A DNA stretch of 64,000 bases from Haemaphysalis longicornis (GCA_013339765.2 CM023449.1:35224853-35288852); one strand, 5' to 3'; counted from the stretch's first letter, positions 1 to 11,480 are shown. Translations and numbers: made by a program. The notes: generated from the letters alone by a model not told the origin.

Positions 1-112
1 AGGAGGGTAGCGTGATGCGGGAGAGGGCGCACCTGGGACGGCTGTTGCGGATGCCGAGGCACGCCAACGCCGGGTGACATCGTGAGTTAAAGAAATGCTG
101 TGCATTTAAAAC
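1..112 (+). repeat. SINE family B, 3' part, cut by the window edge
   Basis: These bases match 32351-32476 almost base for base, apart from small indels. Both copies end with the same short stretch finishing in a TTAAAGAAATG-like tail. The 32-kb copy has a tRNA-like head upstream, so this is the body and tail of a tRNA-derived SINE whose head lies before base 1. The assignment is from internal comparison only. Confidence 0.7.
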
Positions 113-684
113 TAAAACTAGAGGCTATGATTCGTTGAGGTGTGTTTTGTTTCAATCTACATAGGGTGCAATTGGCTAAAGACGGGAAACGGCGCAGGCC
201 AATATATTGAAACTTTACAATTTAGCATTCCACCCCCTTCTCGGCTGTTGTTGTCTGGGTCAGTGTAGCTGCAAGTTCAAAGGCCAATGTAGACCTTGTT
301 GCCGTTAATGAAACTGCTTGTTTCTTTGCACGGGAATTCGTAGTGTTCGGAGGTAATTTTCTGAGTTTCTCTTTTCTAGTTTAACAACGTGCTCCACGCG
401 CGTCAAACAGATGCTCGATTGTATGACCCAGAAAGCCTCCTGAATTAAGGCCTTTATCCTGCGTTATTTTAAGCGAAGCTTGTAGTGGGCGACTCGCGCC
501 GTCGCTGACGTTTGCCTAACCCTCCTCCCCTTCGCTTCCTCCTCGTCCACATATGTTGCTCCGCGATCGCAGCAGGCGCGCATGCACACACTAACGGAGC
601 CCCAGATCGCGCGACAATGGCTTGCGCCGTCGGTGTCGCCGCGCAAAAACCTACTCCTTAGAATTCCTTCCCTCCCTCCCTCGC

Positions 685-686
<2 letters not shown>
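113..686. other. no gene seen
   Basis: Mixed-composition DNA without a recognisable protein or transposon domain. Open frames here are short and overlap the (TC)n tract and SINE that follow. Confidence 0.5.

Positions 687-717
<31 letters not shown>
687..717. repeat. (TC)n microsatellite
   Basis: About 15 uninterrupted CT units following CCCT-rich sequence. It keeps several spurious frames open as Ser/Leu runs. Confidence 0.95.
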
Positions 718-719
<2 letters not shown>

Positions 720-801
720 AGCACAACAGGCGCTAGCGCGCTATCAGCGATCCGTAAACGGAGCGTCAGCCAGTTCACCGTCGGCTGCAGGGAGGGTAGG
801 C

Positions 802-804
<3 letters not shown>

Positions 805-836
<32 letters not shown>

Positions 837-1042
837 GGAGGTTTAACGCGCCGACGCAACGCAGGCGATGAGGCGCGCCGTAGTGGAGGGCTCCGGATTA
901 ATTTTGACCACCAGGGGATCTTTAACGTGCGCCGAAATCTCGCACACACGGGCGTTTTTGCTTTTCGCCTCCATCAGAAAAGCGGCCGCCGCGGCCGGGA
1001 ATCGAACCCGCGACCTCGTGCTCAGTAGCGTAACGCCTTAGC
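805..1042 (-). mobile_element. tRNA-derived SINE (family A) with perfect target-site duplication
   Basis: Read on the minus strand this has a tRNA-like B box (GGTTCGATTCC) inside a GC-rich arm, then a conserved body and a (CAAT)n tail. It is slightly truncated at the head, so the A box is missing. It is flanked by an identical 14-bp direct repeat, GGAGGGTAGGCCGA, at 791-804 and 1043-1056, which is the signature of target-primed insertion. It aligns with the copies at 8078-8279, 40992-41455 and 47424-47663. Ticks carry described tRNA-derived SINEs such as Ruka; whether this is that family cannot be settled here. Confidence 0.88.
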
Positions 1043-1056
1043 GGAGGGTAGGCCGA

Positions 1057-2971
1057 ACTTGGTTCGCTTGGTTCGTAAAGCACAGCGAAGGGAAAGCGTT
1101 TCGTTGTGGCTGGTCAGTGTTTCGCGTTTTCCTTTCAATGGTTTCGCGTTTCGATTTTCGCAGAAAGGATTTGTTTTGTTTCCACTAAGGTTAAGGTTCG
1201 CGTGCACCCGTGTTTCCGGAGGGAACGAGTTCGCTAGTATTTTAAACTTTTATCGGGGTTAATATTAAAGTCACTGGACGTATTGAGTTCGATTTTTTTC
1301 GAGCCGATGAGCCACTGTACGCACAAGTTACCACGGGTGAAAAAAGCGTCTGCTAGCGAGGGTACACTTGTGCGGGAAAGAGGGCGCCACAAGTGAAGGC
1401 GACGAAAAGCATCATCGCTCATTCGAGTGATCCTAACGCCATTATCGCGCACTTTGGAAATGCAAATAACACGAATGTCGAATCGCGACCTCAGTGTATG
1501 AGTGCGAATCCCCAAATTCAACAATAAATAAATAGCAACCGAAATTTGTACCGTGTCTAGGTTTCGCCTTGAAGCGTGGAAAGAGATAGCGTTGTCGAAC
1601 CGCATGAAGGCTTTCCGACAAGTCAACACTTTTCGGTCCTCTTCGCGTGCCATCTGTTGGCCAGCCCATTACGTTACCGGGGTTTCATTCGGCACCGCAG
1701 GGTGGCGCGACGGTATTTCTCGCTTCCTGTGATTTCTTGCACAGAGTGAATGCGACACCAGCCCTTAGAGCTACGCGTTAAAGGGGTCCTGAAATGCCTT
1801 CCGCCGATGCATGGATGTACATGTAACCAAATAAAGCAATGTATTAGCAATCTCCTCCTGCAAGAATTTTGTTAAAGCGATGAGTATTAGCTGAGAAAAT
1901 CGTAAATCGAAAACCGCGCATTATCGTCGCGCCGTATTTCCTCCTCCTTTCAACTGTTTCTTCTCTGTTGGCCTCCCCTCCCATGATGCTTCGCTCCTCA
2001 GCGGTGACGTACTTCCGCTATTGCGCTCCCACAGACTGCCGTCTGCTACGGGCCAGCTCTTTCGGCTTTTTCATCTTTGTTGACACCATGGACACTCCTC
2101 TAAAGGCTGGAAAAGCGAACGAAAGACCTGGCCGCATGTGTGCGGCCTGGCCTTGCCCTTTCGCGGTGTACGTAGCTGCAGCGGCTGCAGTTGGTATCGG
2201 CGGCGAACTCGCAGCCGCGCAGGGAGAATCGTGCGCTCGTTCCCTTTGGTGCACCGCGCACTGTTTATCCAAAAGCGCGGTCTCAGACGTGGGCCCGCTG
2301 GTGCCGGGTCTTGTTTTGCGGCGGTTGTAATTCCTACTACCGGCGGCATGTGAAAAAAGACATTTTAAAACCGACACAGAACCCGTGCACAAAACGCGCC
2401 GGATCGGATTGCTTTATCAGTGGCGATGAACGGGAAGGCGCAGAGCAAACCAACGCCGCACTCGAGCAGCGAGCATCCGTGTTCTGCCAAGCTGCATCCG
2501 TGTGTTGCATTCAATACTGATGGGAAAGCGTTGTTTGAACTTGTTTTGATAGTCGTAAAATGTTCAGGCACTGCGGCACTCCGCTAGCAGATCAGCCGCC
2601 GAGTCATTTCGGAAAACATTTAACAGATGGCGCCGTATGCATTAGCATGTCGCAACGCAAAACTGATGAGACGTTCTACTAAAACTCCCCGCGCGATGTT
2701 TACGTAGCGGGACGCAAAAATTTAGCGTTTAGCGTATGCAAAGGCACAAACGCTGTACTAAAACTCTCTATTAGCAGCAAATTAGCGTGCGTACGTGAGG
2801 CTGCTTGCGTTTACAAAGCTGCACGCCGAGCGCTTACGTTTCAAACCTAGTGACATCGTTTAAATACACTCGCAAGCACAGTGTAACGTAGTCACATATC
2901 AACCGTATGCTCAGGCGACAAGCAAGAGCTTATTTTATGTGGGACGGAGATTGCGCATAAAGGCCCGTTCG
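1057..2971. other. no recognisable gene
   Basis: Several frames of 60-140 codons are open, including a 139-codon minus-strand frame at 1234-1653, but none shows a known domain. At 1778-1794 there is a TTAAAGGGGTCCTGAAA motif that is nearly the reverse complement of one at 4344-4361. It resembles the ends of a small inverted-repeat element family. Confidence 0.5.
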
Positions 2972-3111
2972 CCCTTGCGACGAAAGCGAGCGAAAGCGAT
3001 GGGAATTTCGTCGCTTTGTCGCTCGACGATCGTGTTTGTCGAACTGTCGGGAGAAATTTTCGTCGCGCAACAGAATTCCCGTCGCTTTCGCTCGCTTTCG
3101 TCGCAAGCGGG
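2972..3111. mobile_element. MITE-like element with ~36-bp terminal inverted repeats
   Basis: The left arm 2972-3007 (starting CCCTTGCGACGAAAGCGAGC) is repeated in inverted orientation at 3074-3111 with one or two differences. About 66 bp lie between. Both arms are dominated by CGAAAGCGAG units. No coding capacity. This is the architecture of a miniature inverted-repeat element, superfamily unknown. Confidence 0.7.
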
Positions 3112-4628
3112 ATTGGAAAGTTCTGCCCCTGCCGTTTGCTACGCAGCGCGGAGGCAACCGCGCGATCTGCTCGGGCCGGACGAACGCGCACACTCCCGCA
3201 CGGCAGCGCCCCAAGCGGCAGCCGGCCGCGTACATCGCTCCCGGCGCCCGCCTGGGGCCCGCCCTCGGCACACTAGCAACACTAGCCAGTATATTTCAGG
3301 CACAATAATGGAGGAAAGATCTTTTGCTTCCGATGAACCAAGTTCTTTGCCCCTGTGTTTTTAAATACGTGAAGTGGTTAGCACGTCGCCCTCACGCAGC
3401 TCTGTATCATCGTAGCACCGCTGACTGTCCGAACGAAGCTTGCAGCTAAGCCAATGCCGCGACCGAAGCTGTGTGTGTGTGTGTGTGCATCGCCTCCTGT
3501 GTTGTAGCGTTCGTTTCGCGATGAAATGCGACGTTGTACTTCTGCGGGTGGATAGTGCTTCCCATGGTCTGGATTATCTTTCTCGAACGACGAACGACCT
3601 CAACCTCGCATGGGGTATGTGTAGTGTGCCTGGCTAAAAGCCTTCTCGCTTGCGTGCCAGAGTTCAGTGACTTGCTGTTCGTCCCCGCAAAACAAGGCGC
3701 GAGGTGAGTGCCGAATTTACGACGGGCAGGAGGAAGCAACGATCGTCTGTTCAATCGCGGTTCAGACTTGCAACGCATGTTGTGACGTTGTGTTCGAAAC
3801 ACATCTCTGGTTGTTTGAAGTGAATAAAATGTATCCGTCAAACCCGGGCATTCGGCTCAGGGCGTTCTCTGCGATTGCACGAAAGAAGTGCCACGGGGCT
3901 TCAACGCTTTCTTTAGGGAAGGTACTCAGGTAAGAGAATATCCATGTCTTGTTATGGCAGTGTTTGCATTCAATACGAACGGTTAAGCGTTTGTTACACT
4001 TGTTTCGTTTGTCGTAAAATGTCCAAGCGCTCCACTCCGCTGGCAGATCAGCTGGCGAGCCGACGCTGAGCAGACGACTCATCTCTTTGCCGGAAGTGCG
4101 TGAAAAAAGCCGCCCAATAGCAGGATGTCTAGCTCATGACGAACATATGGGAATCGATGATGTTAGGACATGTGAAGATGGCGGGCGTCCAAAAACACGA
4201 AGGGAAGGGTGAGAAAAAAGCAACAAACTTTGCAACAAAAGTGTGAGCTTTCCGCTGCGCGTAAAGAGTAATAGTTGGCCACAGCTGACGTTTGACGACC
4301 CAATCTAACGATTGCGCTAGTTCATTTAGTGTGCTCAAAATGCCTTTCAGGGCCCCTTTAATAATAGAGGCACAACTGTTTACATATATAAAGTGTGCTC
4401 TCATTTCACCGTGGGCTGCCACCCTCCCATAAGGTCCAACCCGTGCCGGGGAGGATGTGCTTGGGATGATTCTGGTGGGGTGGCCTTAACTACCGCCGTG
4501 ACCCGCCAATAGCCTCACTTTAGAAATTATTCTGTAAACCCTAGTGTCCCAGTTTACCACCGCAGCGATGCAGTACCCGACCTCCAGCCACTTGCCGTGG
4601 TCCATGCCTCGCCCTGAGTCCAAGGGTA
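3112..4628. other. no recognisable gene
   Basis: Contains a short (GT)n at 3471-3487 and a CCCCTTTAA-type element end at 4344-4361. The frames open here have no recognisable domain. Confidence 0.5.
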
Positions 4629-4919
4629 GCCTCGATTCACGCGCGTCCGCCGTACAGGGTGGAGACACGTATACGCTGGCGCCGCCATTTTGGGTCACTC
4701 GCTCGCCGCCGCAGCCAAGTCATTGTATCAAAATCTCGCTAAAAGTATCTCCGCAACGCGGTTTACTGGCGAAGTTTGAATCATTTTACCTGTTTCGCGT
4801 TGCTGGGTCTTGTGGGAAACGAAAAAAACTACGCGTTGAGCACTTTGACCCAATAGTGGTGGGGCACAGGACCGTTCAAAGGGTGTCTCCACCCTGTACG
4901 GCGGCGCTGGCATCGAGGC
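4629..4919. mobile_element. foldback element, 37-40-bp inverted arms (family D)
   Basis: The arm at 4629-4668 (GCCTCGATTCACGCGCGTCC and onward) is repeated inverted at 4883-4919, about 80% identical. The 214-bp interior is non-coding. The same palindromic motif, with the interior missing, occurs inside repeat family F at 39723-39775 and 45105-45157. This suggests one short palindromic element family with internally deleted members. Confidence 0.65.
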
Positions 4920-6176
4920 ACCTTACTGAGTCCGACGAGGATGCGACATGCTTGCGGCCATGGGTCTCCGTGCAGACGACGCAACCGCATACACCGCATC
5001 GATACATGGACCCCAACATCATTCCCTCTTAGACTGCATCTGCGAAGCGAACATTTTTATGTTCATCTAATCAACTTTCGCCATCGTGAATTGATACGCC
5101 CTAATCTATGCCCTGTGGCAAAATAAGTGCTCTTAAAATTATATACAAGTACCTAGTCAATGAGCACGAAATATCAAGGAAATGATACACCCATTCACGT
5201 GACATAGTTCATTTACATCCTGCATTTCACTAGAGAAGTCTGTCCAGTCAACCAACCTAGCCCAGCTTTCCGCCTTAACTGTAATCAATTCGTTAAGTGG
5301 CATGTCATTGTCACAGCTTTTAATGTCTTCAATTTAAAATCAACCTGATTACAGCAACGACCACAACCTTAAAACGACAATGTAACCCTTTCAAGCATCA
5401 TTATCTTGTAAATCAGAAAAAAAAATCTGATTTGAAGGGAAAGAAATCCACATATTTTCGGTACGATGCAATCTGAGCAAACGACATTAAAAATAGAAGA
5501 AAGCCAGGCTCGCGAGCCGATACCACAGCGACCCCCAACGATAAATTATCAACGAAGAGTCGATACATTTCCAAAGAGGCAAGCCCACAGCGCCATTGTT
5601 ACTAACTCCAAAATATGCCTGGCTAAACGGCAACACATTTGGCCTTTGTTGGGGTTTTCTTCCACATTGTGTGGCCCCGAACGAGACATCAAAGCGTACG
5701 TCGCTGGTGGCCCGCTCAATATTTGCACAATGCGCGAGGAAGACCGATCACCGAGATGGGAAAGAAAAAAGCAGGCGCCCTGTGCATGGTTAATAATACA
5801 TGCACGCTGTATGGTTGAGCCACGCGTGAAGCTATTTCTTGTTGCTGCTTCTGAAATTGAGGGGAGAGCTTCTGATTGTATCTTCTCCGTTGATTACAGA
5901 AAGCAAAAAAAAAAAAAAATACACATTTGCGTATGGTCGGAAGGAAGGCAGAATGAGTCGACATTGATATAACGCAGTCATAATAAGACCCATACGAAGG
6001 CACAAATACTCTTTTTTACTTCGAGAGCTTCGCGATTTTTTTATTAGAAATTTTAGTAGTGTGATGCGTGGTGGCCTATAGATGGGAAAAAATACATTGA
6101 AAACATTTAAATCGTGTTACTTTTCGAATCGAATACTTTTGTAGTAACCACAAATTTGAGTTCCACCATGCATGTC
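4920..6176. other. no recognisable gene
   Basis: AT-rich, with a poly(A) run near 5905. The 168-codon plus frame at 5466-5972 lacks a recognisable domain and looks non-coding. Confidence 0.5.
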
Positions 6177-6487
6177 CTTAAAGGGTCCCTGCAGAAGTTT
6201 CTCCAGCTTTTTTTCTAAATCTTGAATGCTTTCACGGCGGAGTCAAAAAATACATCCGGTATTTGGAGTTTGCGGCTTACTTTTGATTGCAGCAACAAAC
6301 GTATTCGATGGCCACTTCAGAAAAAAAACACAAAGCAAAGCAGAAACGGAAGGCGGATAGTTCTGCTACGACGAGCAAATCACGCTGTGCTGCTCCGAGC
6401 TGTTGATAACTGTAGCTTTGACAATGCTTTCAGACGCAAAAGAAGGAGTGAAAGCATCGTTCGCAAGTGCTGCAGGGTCCCTTTAAG
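6177..6487. mobile_element. MITE-like element with 18-bp TIRs
   Basis: The left end CTTAAAGGGTCCCTGCAG (6177-6194) and right end CTGCAGGGTCCCTTTAAG (6470-6487) are inverted with one mismatch. The 311-bp unit is non-coding. TTAAAGGG-type ends recur at 1778, 4344, 16570 and 21046 in this window, so the family is probably numerous. Confidence 0.65.
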
Positions 6488-7410
6488 TAGCTCATAGCAA
6501 TCCCCGCTTGTGGCGGGGTCGCATCCCCATAATTTTCTCGCATCTATTCGAAATAAATTACTTCTCCTGGAATTGGCAAATAAGCTTTGTTTTAAGTGCC
6601 GAGCCAACCATGTGCCACGATTTTTACACAGGAAGTAAATTTACATAGTTGTTAGACGTTTCTGCCTTAAACGAGCATCCAGCCCAAACCTTTAAATTTA
6701 GGTGCGACCTAAAAACTCGTAAACGGGATCCAAAATATGCCGCACTTCTCTAGCGCATGTTAAAAACTCCCACCCACTTTGCTCTGTCAATGTGCGTCTT
6801 AAATAGCGCTTAAAAGTCACTGTTGAGATGGCGTTTCCACATATGCCGTGCTGTCTGTTTTCCCTTTTTGTGAGATTCGAGCACACTCCAGTCAGTATTA
6901 GAGTTCATTATCATTGTGAGTTGTCTAGTGTTTATCCGCAGATGATTTAGATATGAGCACGCTTTCGAGCTCCTCGGCTGATTTCTGCAGCTGATCCCGT
7001 CGCTATGCGAAGTTTCCTTGCGAGAAGCTTAAAAATAATATCTCGTGCATTTAATCGAGTCCAGGGCAACAAAGGCCGAACAGCGCCATGTCAGTGGTAT
7101 GCAGTCGCTTCCAGTTCAGAATGTTATGGTTCAATATTAGATGTCATGGGTATGATGTGCTATAATGTGTGTAATATGTATGAGGAATGTGAGTCATTTT
7201 TTCAAAAAAGAAAACCCGTCAGGATGGTCATGAGGCTAAGTGATAATGAGAACGGTGAATGCTTGAAGGCGTCGCTGTGGCTTAAGAAAATGTTCCCGTC
7301 TTGACGTTTGGGGAGGTGGGGGAAGGTGGGAAGGATAGGGGCAGGGAAGATAGGGCAGTGCTTCGCCTTTTGAGGCTAGAACAGGTTGCTTGCGAAATAA
7401 GAGCTTTGTG
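6488..7410. other. no recognisable gene
   Basis: Includes a 99-codon plus frame at 7005-7304 without known domains, then a GGGGAGG-rich purine stretch leading into the LINE relic. Confidence 0.45.
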
Positions 7411-7875
7411 GAGAAGAAGAAGAAAAAAAGAAAGGAAAGGCCGGGAGGTCAACCAGGTGTAGAGCCCGGTTTGCTACCCTGCACTGGGGGAATGGGGCTC
7501 AGGGAATAAAAAAGGGGGGGGGGGAGAAGAGGAAGAGATAGGAGTGGGAAAGCGCGCACTCTAGTCCGGTTTCGGGCACTATAGTCTTTCAAGCAAGTTC
7601 GTTTCACTCAGGAAACGTAAAAGGGCTTTCGTTGCCTTCTGCGAGGTCGATGGTGAAGACTGATGACTTAAAATAGTTTCCACCGTAAATGGTCGATTGT
7701 CCAATCGGCTCAGCGCGGTGGCAAGCACGCTCCTCTCCGACGAGTATTCGGGGCAGCGACCAGCACATGTTCTATAGTCTCTACCGCCCCGCAGGCGTCA
7801 CAGTGGGCGCTGCTGGCCCATCCCGATGAGGAAGGAGTAGGCTTTCGTGAAGGTCACTCCCAAGCTTAGTGGAGA
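7411..7875 (-). pseudogene. LINE ORF2 C-terminus and 3' UTR, frameshifted
   Basis: On the minus strand, bases about 7830-7745 encode HCDACGAVETIEHVLVA, a C-x2-C...H zinc-knuckle typical of the C-terminus of RNase H-bearing LINE ORF2 proteins. A one-base deletion then shifts frame. The next frame reads on for about 60 codons with no stop (CPEYSSERSVLATALSRLDN onward) and ends at TAG 7581-7579. The following ~170 bases toward 7411 are a purine-rich (on plus) 3' UTR with an AAG-repeat tail. The rest of ORF2 is absent, the usual 5' truncation. Clade within LINEs not determined. Confidence 0.8.
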
Positions 7876-7879
7876 AGTA

Positions 7880-8076
7880 TACACAAAATGATGGGGTACG
7901 CGTGGTCTGCGGAAAAGAAACAGAAACTATGCGGCACATAGTGTTGGAATGCGAGTGTATCCATTTAAATCTACATAAAAGAAATATTCGGCTTCAAGAA
8001 GCCCTAGAATTTGAAGGGTAGCACAGAAGAAGGTAACTTCCGGGCTGTCGAGGCGACGGAAAGAAGATTAGAATGC

Positions 8077-8077
<1 letters not shown>
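7880..8077 (+). pseudogene. LINE ORF2 C-terminal fragment with (GATT)n tail
   Basis: From 7908 the plus strand encodes CGKETETMRHIVLECECI, a CCHC-like C-terminal knuckle of a LINE ORF2, then a helix-like stretch (RLQEALEFEG) and a TAG. A degraded Lys/Arg-rich end runs directly into the (GATT)n tract at 8078. The fragment abuts the oppositely oriented LINE at 7411-7875. Only the extreme 3' end is present. Confidence 0.75.
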
Positions 8078-8159
<82 letters not shown>

Positions 8160-8279
8160 AGGGTTTAATGCGGCGATGCAACGCAGGCGATGAGGCGCGC
8201 CGTAATGGAGGGCTGCGGATTCATTTTGACCACCAGGGGACCTTTAATGTCCGCCGAAATCTCCTACACACGGGCGTTG
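8078..8279 (-). mobile_element. SINE family A, head-truncated, sharing a (GATT)n tail
   Basis: The block 8159-8279 aligns with 836-955 of the first SINE, including the conserved GGCGATGAGGCGCGCCGTA and TTTTGACCACCAGGGGA. It stops before the tRNA-like head. Its tail, read from the plus strand, is the 20-unit (GATT)n at 8078-8158, which is also the 3' tail of the plus-strand LINE fragment just before it. Confidence 0.8.
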
Positions 8280-9996
8280 ATCAGAATTCTGGTGGACGAA
8301 AAGCAGATAGGGGAGTATTGCCTAGGACAGCTACCACCTGTAACAGAAAAAATAAGTATTTTGTGCCTAATAAATATTTTGTGCCTGCCCTAAGCGCAGC
8401 GCTAGTATTAAACGAAAAGTATAAAACGTAAGTATACCAGTTTTTTTTTTGGCAAGGTGACACGTTATCAACCCCGTACAAAGGGGATACCACTAGAGAT
8501 CATCATCAACATCAGGGTGCCGGCTTATGCGATGTGCCTCTCCGTATTATCATGTTTTTTGTGTGACGCTTGAGATTGTGTGTAATGAAGATGTGCTTTA
8601 AAAATTCTCATGCAGCGAGGTAGCTTAAAACCTGTTTCGGAGCAGACATAGACTAGTCTGTAATAATATAAGTGAATACAACAATATTCCACGCAGGTCA
8701 AACTTGCGGACATGGCGTCTTCTTACATACTCTAGGCCGCAAATTTAATCCAACATGGCGGCACCGAAGCCGTACTCGACAGTCAAAACGTCTAAAGTCA
8801 CATGGCGACTGCCGTCTCCTTCGATAAGAACAACGCAGGAAAGTTCTTTGCGTTGCGAAAAGTGAGCATTATTAAGATAGCCGGGAGCTTGTGATGTCTA
8901 CCAAATCGCAATACCATGCAATATTTTACTTTATTTTTTCAAAGGCCCCGATCGGAAATTGAGAAGGCAGCAACCCCACCAAAAATAGGGGATTTATCAT
9001 GCTCGTTTTGCGCACAAATGTAAGTACGTACTTTTGGAACGTACATTAGACAGGGAGTACCGCTACAGCGAGCATTTGCAGAGTGAAGAAACATTTTCGA
9101 AAGGCTTTAGGCTTTCTGAATAATTTAGTTTCTCTAAAGTTTTGATCCTCTCCACGTGTTCTCGTGATGTCGAAATGTAGTACTCATTAATCTTAGGAAA
9201 TGAGCATTTGAAGTTCGAAACTAAGCCCTGGCTGTAGCATTGACATAAAACCTCCCCTTAAACGCCATTGCATATTCTACAGGGCTTGAATTTATAGTGC
9301 GAATTTTTTCAGCGAATCTTTTTTTTTTTTACCATCACGGGCGAGTTCATATTTTTGAAAAAAAAGAAAAAAGAAAACACATAAGTTTTCTAGCATGATA
9401 GTGGCTTTCAACATTTGTCGTTTTATGCACTGATATATTTTTGACCATTGTGGAATATAAAATTATGAGCAATAATTTAGGCTACCACCCCCGCAGTGAA
9501 CCAGAGCGTTGCACCCAAAACGTCTGCAAAGCTTTGAAATTGGGTAACGAAAGCTAAGCGATTGGTTAAAACAACAAAAATGAAGACTTCACTTCAATGC
9601 TTCCGAAGCGTATACGGTAACCTAGATCGAAAGCTTCAATTCCGTTCATAGGTGGTGAACGCTCGCAAGTTGACGTTTGCGCAATGCCAAGTGCATGCCA
9701 AGTATCACGTCAAACAGCGACGTAGGCGAAGCGCGGATTTTGTCAGTTAGAGCGGAGTTTGTCCATTTGAGCATTAGGATGCACCCAGACCTTCACCGCT
9801 TTTAGGGGATACGTGGTAGGAGTTGTGGCAGGACAGAAGCAAACCGTGCAACCGGGTTTTTTGGGAGCCGATGCCACAGACGGCAACCCGCTACGGGCGC
9901 AGTGCGGCGATGGCATGGACGGCCCCGCCTCGATCATGCCATGCTATATTAATCACGAAAGCCATTCTACAGAACAAAATGCGCTGCTCTTCGATA
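8280..9996. other. no recognisable gene
   Basis: AT-rich with scattered stop codons and poly(T)/poly(A) runs near 9320-9375. The 64-codon minus frame at 9743-9937 is Pro/Cys-rich and unassigned. Confidence 0.5.
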
Positions 9997-9998
9997 TA

Positions 9999-10621
9999 CA
10001 GTTGGACCTCGTTATTACGAAGTAGTATCGGGACAGCAAATTAGTTCCGTTTTATCCGACATCCGTCGTAACAGCGGGGGTAAAAGATCGACTTTAACCA
10101 ATCGACAATCTGGCTCGCGCAAAAATACTTGATAGCAAAAATGCATTTTTTTACGCTTCGAACCCACTGTAATCGAGGTAACCTTTACCTTTCTCCTTGG
10201 TTGAATTCGAGCTCAATGAACCGGAACATTGAGGGCGTGAAATTACAAGAGAGCAAAGATCACTTTGAGAAAACAGGTCATCGCCCTTACTTATTTGATG
10301 AAGGATGTTATTTTTTCCAGGTGGCCTACTCACAGCACGGAGCAGGATGAAGTGCTCCACAGTGCCCACGACCAAAAGGACCTTTATACTGCTACACTTT
10401 GGGACAACTGCTTTTTTTTTTTTTCCAAGTAGCTTCTTAGCCTCCTGGTCAAATATTTCTTGGTTATATCCGATACCGCGCGCGTCCGTCACGGTTTCAG
10501 TTTCGTTATAAGAGAATAAATGTCGTTTACATACAACGCGACCTACCGAAGTTCTAGCATTTAGCTTCGCTATAGCCGATAATTCGCTATATCAGTGTTC
10601 GTTACAACCAGGGTCGACTGT
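9999..10621. mobile_element. pogo/Tigger-like non-autonomous DNA transposon
   Basis: The left end starts CAGTTGGACCTCGTTATTAC. The right end, read inverted, starts CAGTCGACCCTGGTTGTAAC; 19 of 25 terminal bases agree when the TA is counted. TA dinucleotides flank both ends (9997-9998 and 10622-10623), the expected target duplication for the Tc1/mariner/pogo group. The CAGT(T/C)GA(A/C)C(C/T)..GTTATAACGAA pattern is typical of pogo/Tigger TIRs. The 623-bp interior has no transposase frame. A related element is at 31674-32814. Confidence 0.75.
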
Positions 10622-11395
10622 AGTCTGGTCTGGTTGTCCAGAAAACGGCAGGCGCAGGAGGAAAACGATGACTCTGCGTTCAATACGACCGCTTCACTAG
10701 CATAGAAACAAACCCCTCCTTCTAATCCGCATGCTTTCCCAGACGGGTCGTATACATCGCAAAAAGAAAAGGTGGTGCTGATGATGCTGATGATGATAAT
10801 CGCACCGCTGGACATGTTCCATTCCAACAGATAGGGAGAAGGTGGCGCCACTACAGGCATCGACTCATGACTGTACTAGAGCTGGGCGTCGATTAAAAAT
10901 TTTAATCACATTAGTCGGCAGGCATAATTGATTAATTGATCAGCTAATCGATTGATTAAACTTCTAACTGATTATTCATCGGGTAATCAATAGGTTAATT
11001 GGTTAATTGAATAATTATCGGTTAATTGATCGGTTACTTGAGGGGAAGCTAGCTTTCTTGGTGGCCGGGCATCTGCTAGAGCCTGGGCAACGTAGAGCCC
11101 TGTAGAAGGAGAAGATGGCATTCGACGTGCCCTGCTGCATGAACTGAATGTGGGTCGACTTCTGTGTCTTCACTGCAAAGCCCTTTCTCTGTAATGACAA
11201 CTCTTCCAACACCGCCTCTGAGCAGTCCTAAATATAAACCCCTGGTCTAAAGTCCGCAAAAGCGAGAGATTTTATCTCGACTTGTATTTTCACTCATTTA
11301 CCCGGTATCACAAAAAAAAAAACGATCCATTCCTAATTCGGCGCTACAAAAACGCCAAATAGCACGGGCGCTAAGAACTGCATATTTGATTATGT

Positions 11396-11397
<2 letters not shown>
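10622..11397. other. no recognisable gene; TTAATTGATTAA-rich patch
   Basis: Between 10890 and 11040 there are many overlapping TTAATTGAT/ATCGATTAA words, a quasi-repetitive AT patch. Otherwise nothing is recognised. Confidence 0.5.

Positions 11398-11477
<80 letters not shown>
11398..11477. repeat. (TA)n microsatellite
   Basis: Forty uninterrupted TA units. It opens artificial Tyr-Ile frames on both strands. Confidence 0.97.

Positions 11478-11480
<3 letters not shown>

Noticed and set aside
464..949. 161-codon minus frame
   Set aside because: It spans the SINE, its (GATT)n tail and the (TC)n tract, so it is a repeat artefact.
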